Position numbers and translations under genes: made by a program. Below, piece by piece: positions 63,488 through 64,000 of a stretch of 64,000 bases of DNA. Location: NCBI GenBank assembly GCA_020433455.1, contig JAGRCP010000077.1, positions 1-64,000 of the forward strand, read 5' to 3'. Numbering within the stretch: the stretch's first letter is position 1; each line of letters begins with the position of its first letter. Source of the stretch: Caldilineaceae bacterium. GTDB taxonomy: Bacteria > Chloroflexota > Anaerolineae > Caldilineales > Caldilineaceae. The notes below the pieces were generated by a model, which was not told where the DNA came from, ran no database searches, and saw only the letters and a list, made by a program, of their open reading frames with translations.

Positions 63488-64000
63488 ATGACTCGCTATA
63501 TTTTCTCGCGTCTTCTCCAAATGATTCCGCCCCTGATTGGCTTAACGCTGATCCTATTTGTGCTGCTGCGTATCGGCGGCGATCCCGTGGCCCATCTTGT
63601 AAGGCCGGAAGCTACACAGGATGAAATCGCACAAGTGCGTGCGGCCTATGGGTTCGATCAACCTCTTTATAAACAATATTTCCGCCAGCTGGGGCTAATC
63701 CTGCGCGGCGACTTCGGCGATTCCTTTCGCTTTCGAACCGCAGCTATGCCTTTGGTTTTGGAGCGCTTGCCCGCCACGCTGGAGTTGGCGCTCGCCTCGA
63801 TGATCGTGGCGTTGATTATTGCGATCCCCGCCGGAATTTTAGCGGCGGTCTATCAAAACACGCCCATTGATCTTTTTGTTACCACAGGATCAACACTAGG
63901 ACGCGCAATGCCCAATTTCTGGATCGGCATCATGCTGATCCTCATCTTCTCCGTACAACTGCGTTGGCTGCCCGTATCGGGCCGGCTGGAACCGTTCTCC
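63488..64000 (+). CDS. Peptide-type ABC transporter permease, DppB-like (partial)
   Basis: Permease of the DppB/OppB type (BPD_transp_1); only the first 171 codons are in the window and the frame stays open to its end. RYIFSRLLQMIPPLIGLTLILFVLLRIGGDP is the conserved N-terminal segment, FGDSFRFRTAAMPLVLERLPATLELALASM follows, and the window ends at LPVSGR, just before the EAA loop. The ATG at 63488 is the likely start though no ribosome site is obvious. It follows the binding-protein gene by 199 bases and would be followed by dppC and ATPase genes beyond the window. Confidence 0.9.
   Translation, partial: MTRYIFSRLLQMIPPLIGLTLILFVLLRIGGDPVAHLVRPEATQDEIAQVRAAYGFDQPLYKQYFRQLGLILRGDFGDSFRFRTAAMPLVLERLPATLELALASMIVALIIAIPAGILAAVYQNTPIDLFVTTGSTLGRAMPNFWIGIMLILIFSVQLRWLPVSGRLEPFS

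Overview
The window looks like a chromosomal segment of a Chloroflexota bacterium, probably of the Anaerolineae/Caldilineae type. This is an inference. It rests on secreted proteins ending in a short hydrophobic-LP-hydrophobic-R tail (IFLPMIQR, IYLPFVYR), the C4 zinc-ribbon coiled-coil protein, lipid-anchored DegP- and rhodanese-type proteins, many MalEFG/Opp-type transporters, and frequent GTG/TTG starts. No rRNA, tRNA, CRISPR array, transposase or phage gene was seen.

Left part (1-17.9 kb): a large secreted SdrD-like repeat protein and a small secreted protein with the same kind of tail. Next comes a minus-strand group with an M20 dipeptidase, a methyltransferase and galT, followed by single genes (rhodanese lipoprotein, LysE exporter, glutaminyl-peptide cyclotransferase). 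An anaerobic glycerol-3-phosphate dehydrogenase operon glpABC, several oxidoreductases, a GNAT and a hicAB toxin-antitoxin pair follow; the pair has a 28-bp perfect palindrome over its promoter.

Sugar region (18.0-25.8 kb, minus strand): aldolase, sugar-binding lipoprotein, two ABC permeases and two FGGY kinases form one catabolic unit behind a TTGACA/TACAGT promoter. Between 25.9 and 36.8 kb lie mostly unrelated housekeeping and accessory genes: HtrA-like lipoprotein, AEC transporter, zinc-ribbon protein, Flp-type pilin, comF, alcohol and aldehyde dehydrogenases, an FMN-split-barrel protein, a methyltransferase, a GNAT and a second M20 dipeptidase.

Right part (37-64 kb): a long accessory catabolic cluster. 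On the minus strand, from a promoter near 58.35 kb to an intrinsic terminator near 38.45 kb, come two HyuA-type ATPase subunits, a GntR/FCD regulator, two HyuB subunits, a metal-ligand-depleted M24 protein and a DegT aminotransferase. They are followed by two tandem DUF4438 proteins, an SDR, a VOC protein, a D-2-hydroxyacid dehydrogenase, an Ldh2-type dehydrogenase, an aminotransferase-like pseudoenzyme fused by overlap to an intact aminotransferase, and an M20 deacylase. A cyclic amidohydrolase lies beyond the terminator. On the plus strand an enolase-superfamily enzyme, a third HyuB and an Opp-type importer are read from a promoter that shares its -10 region with the minus-strand one. The simplest reading is import of a cyclic amide or peptide-like compound, ATP-dependent ring opening, N-deacylation, transamination and reduction or oxidation at the 2-oxo/2-hydroxy acid level. 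The substrate cannot be told from sequence. The most unusual items are the pseudo-aminotransferase, the DUF4438 pair, the odd M24 protein and the sequence-symmetric divergent promoter.
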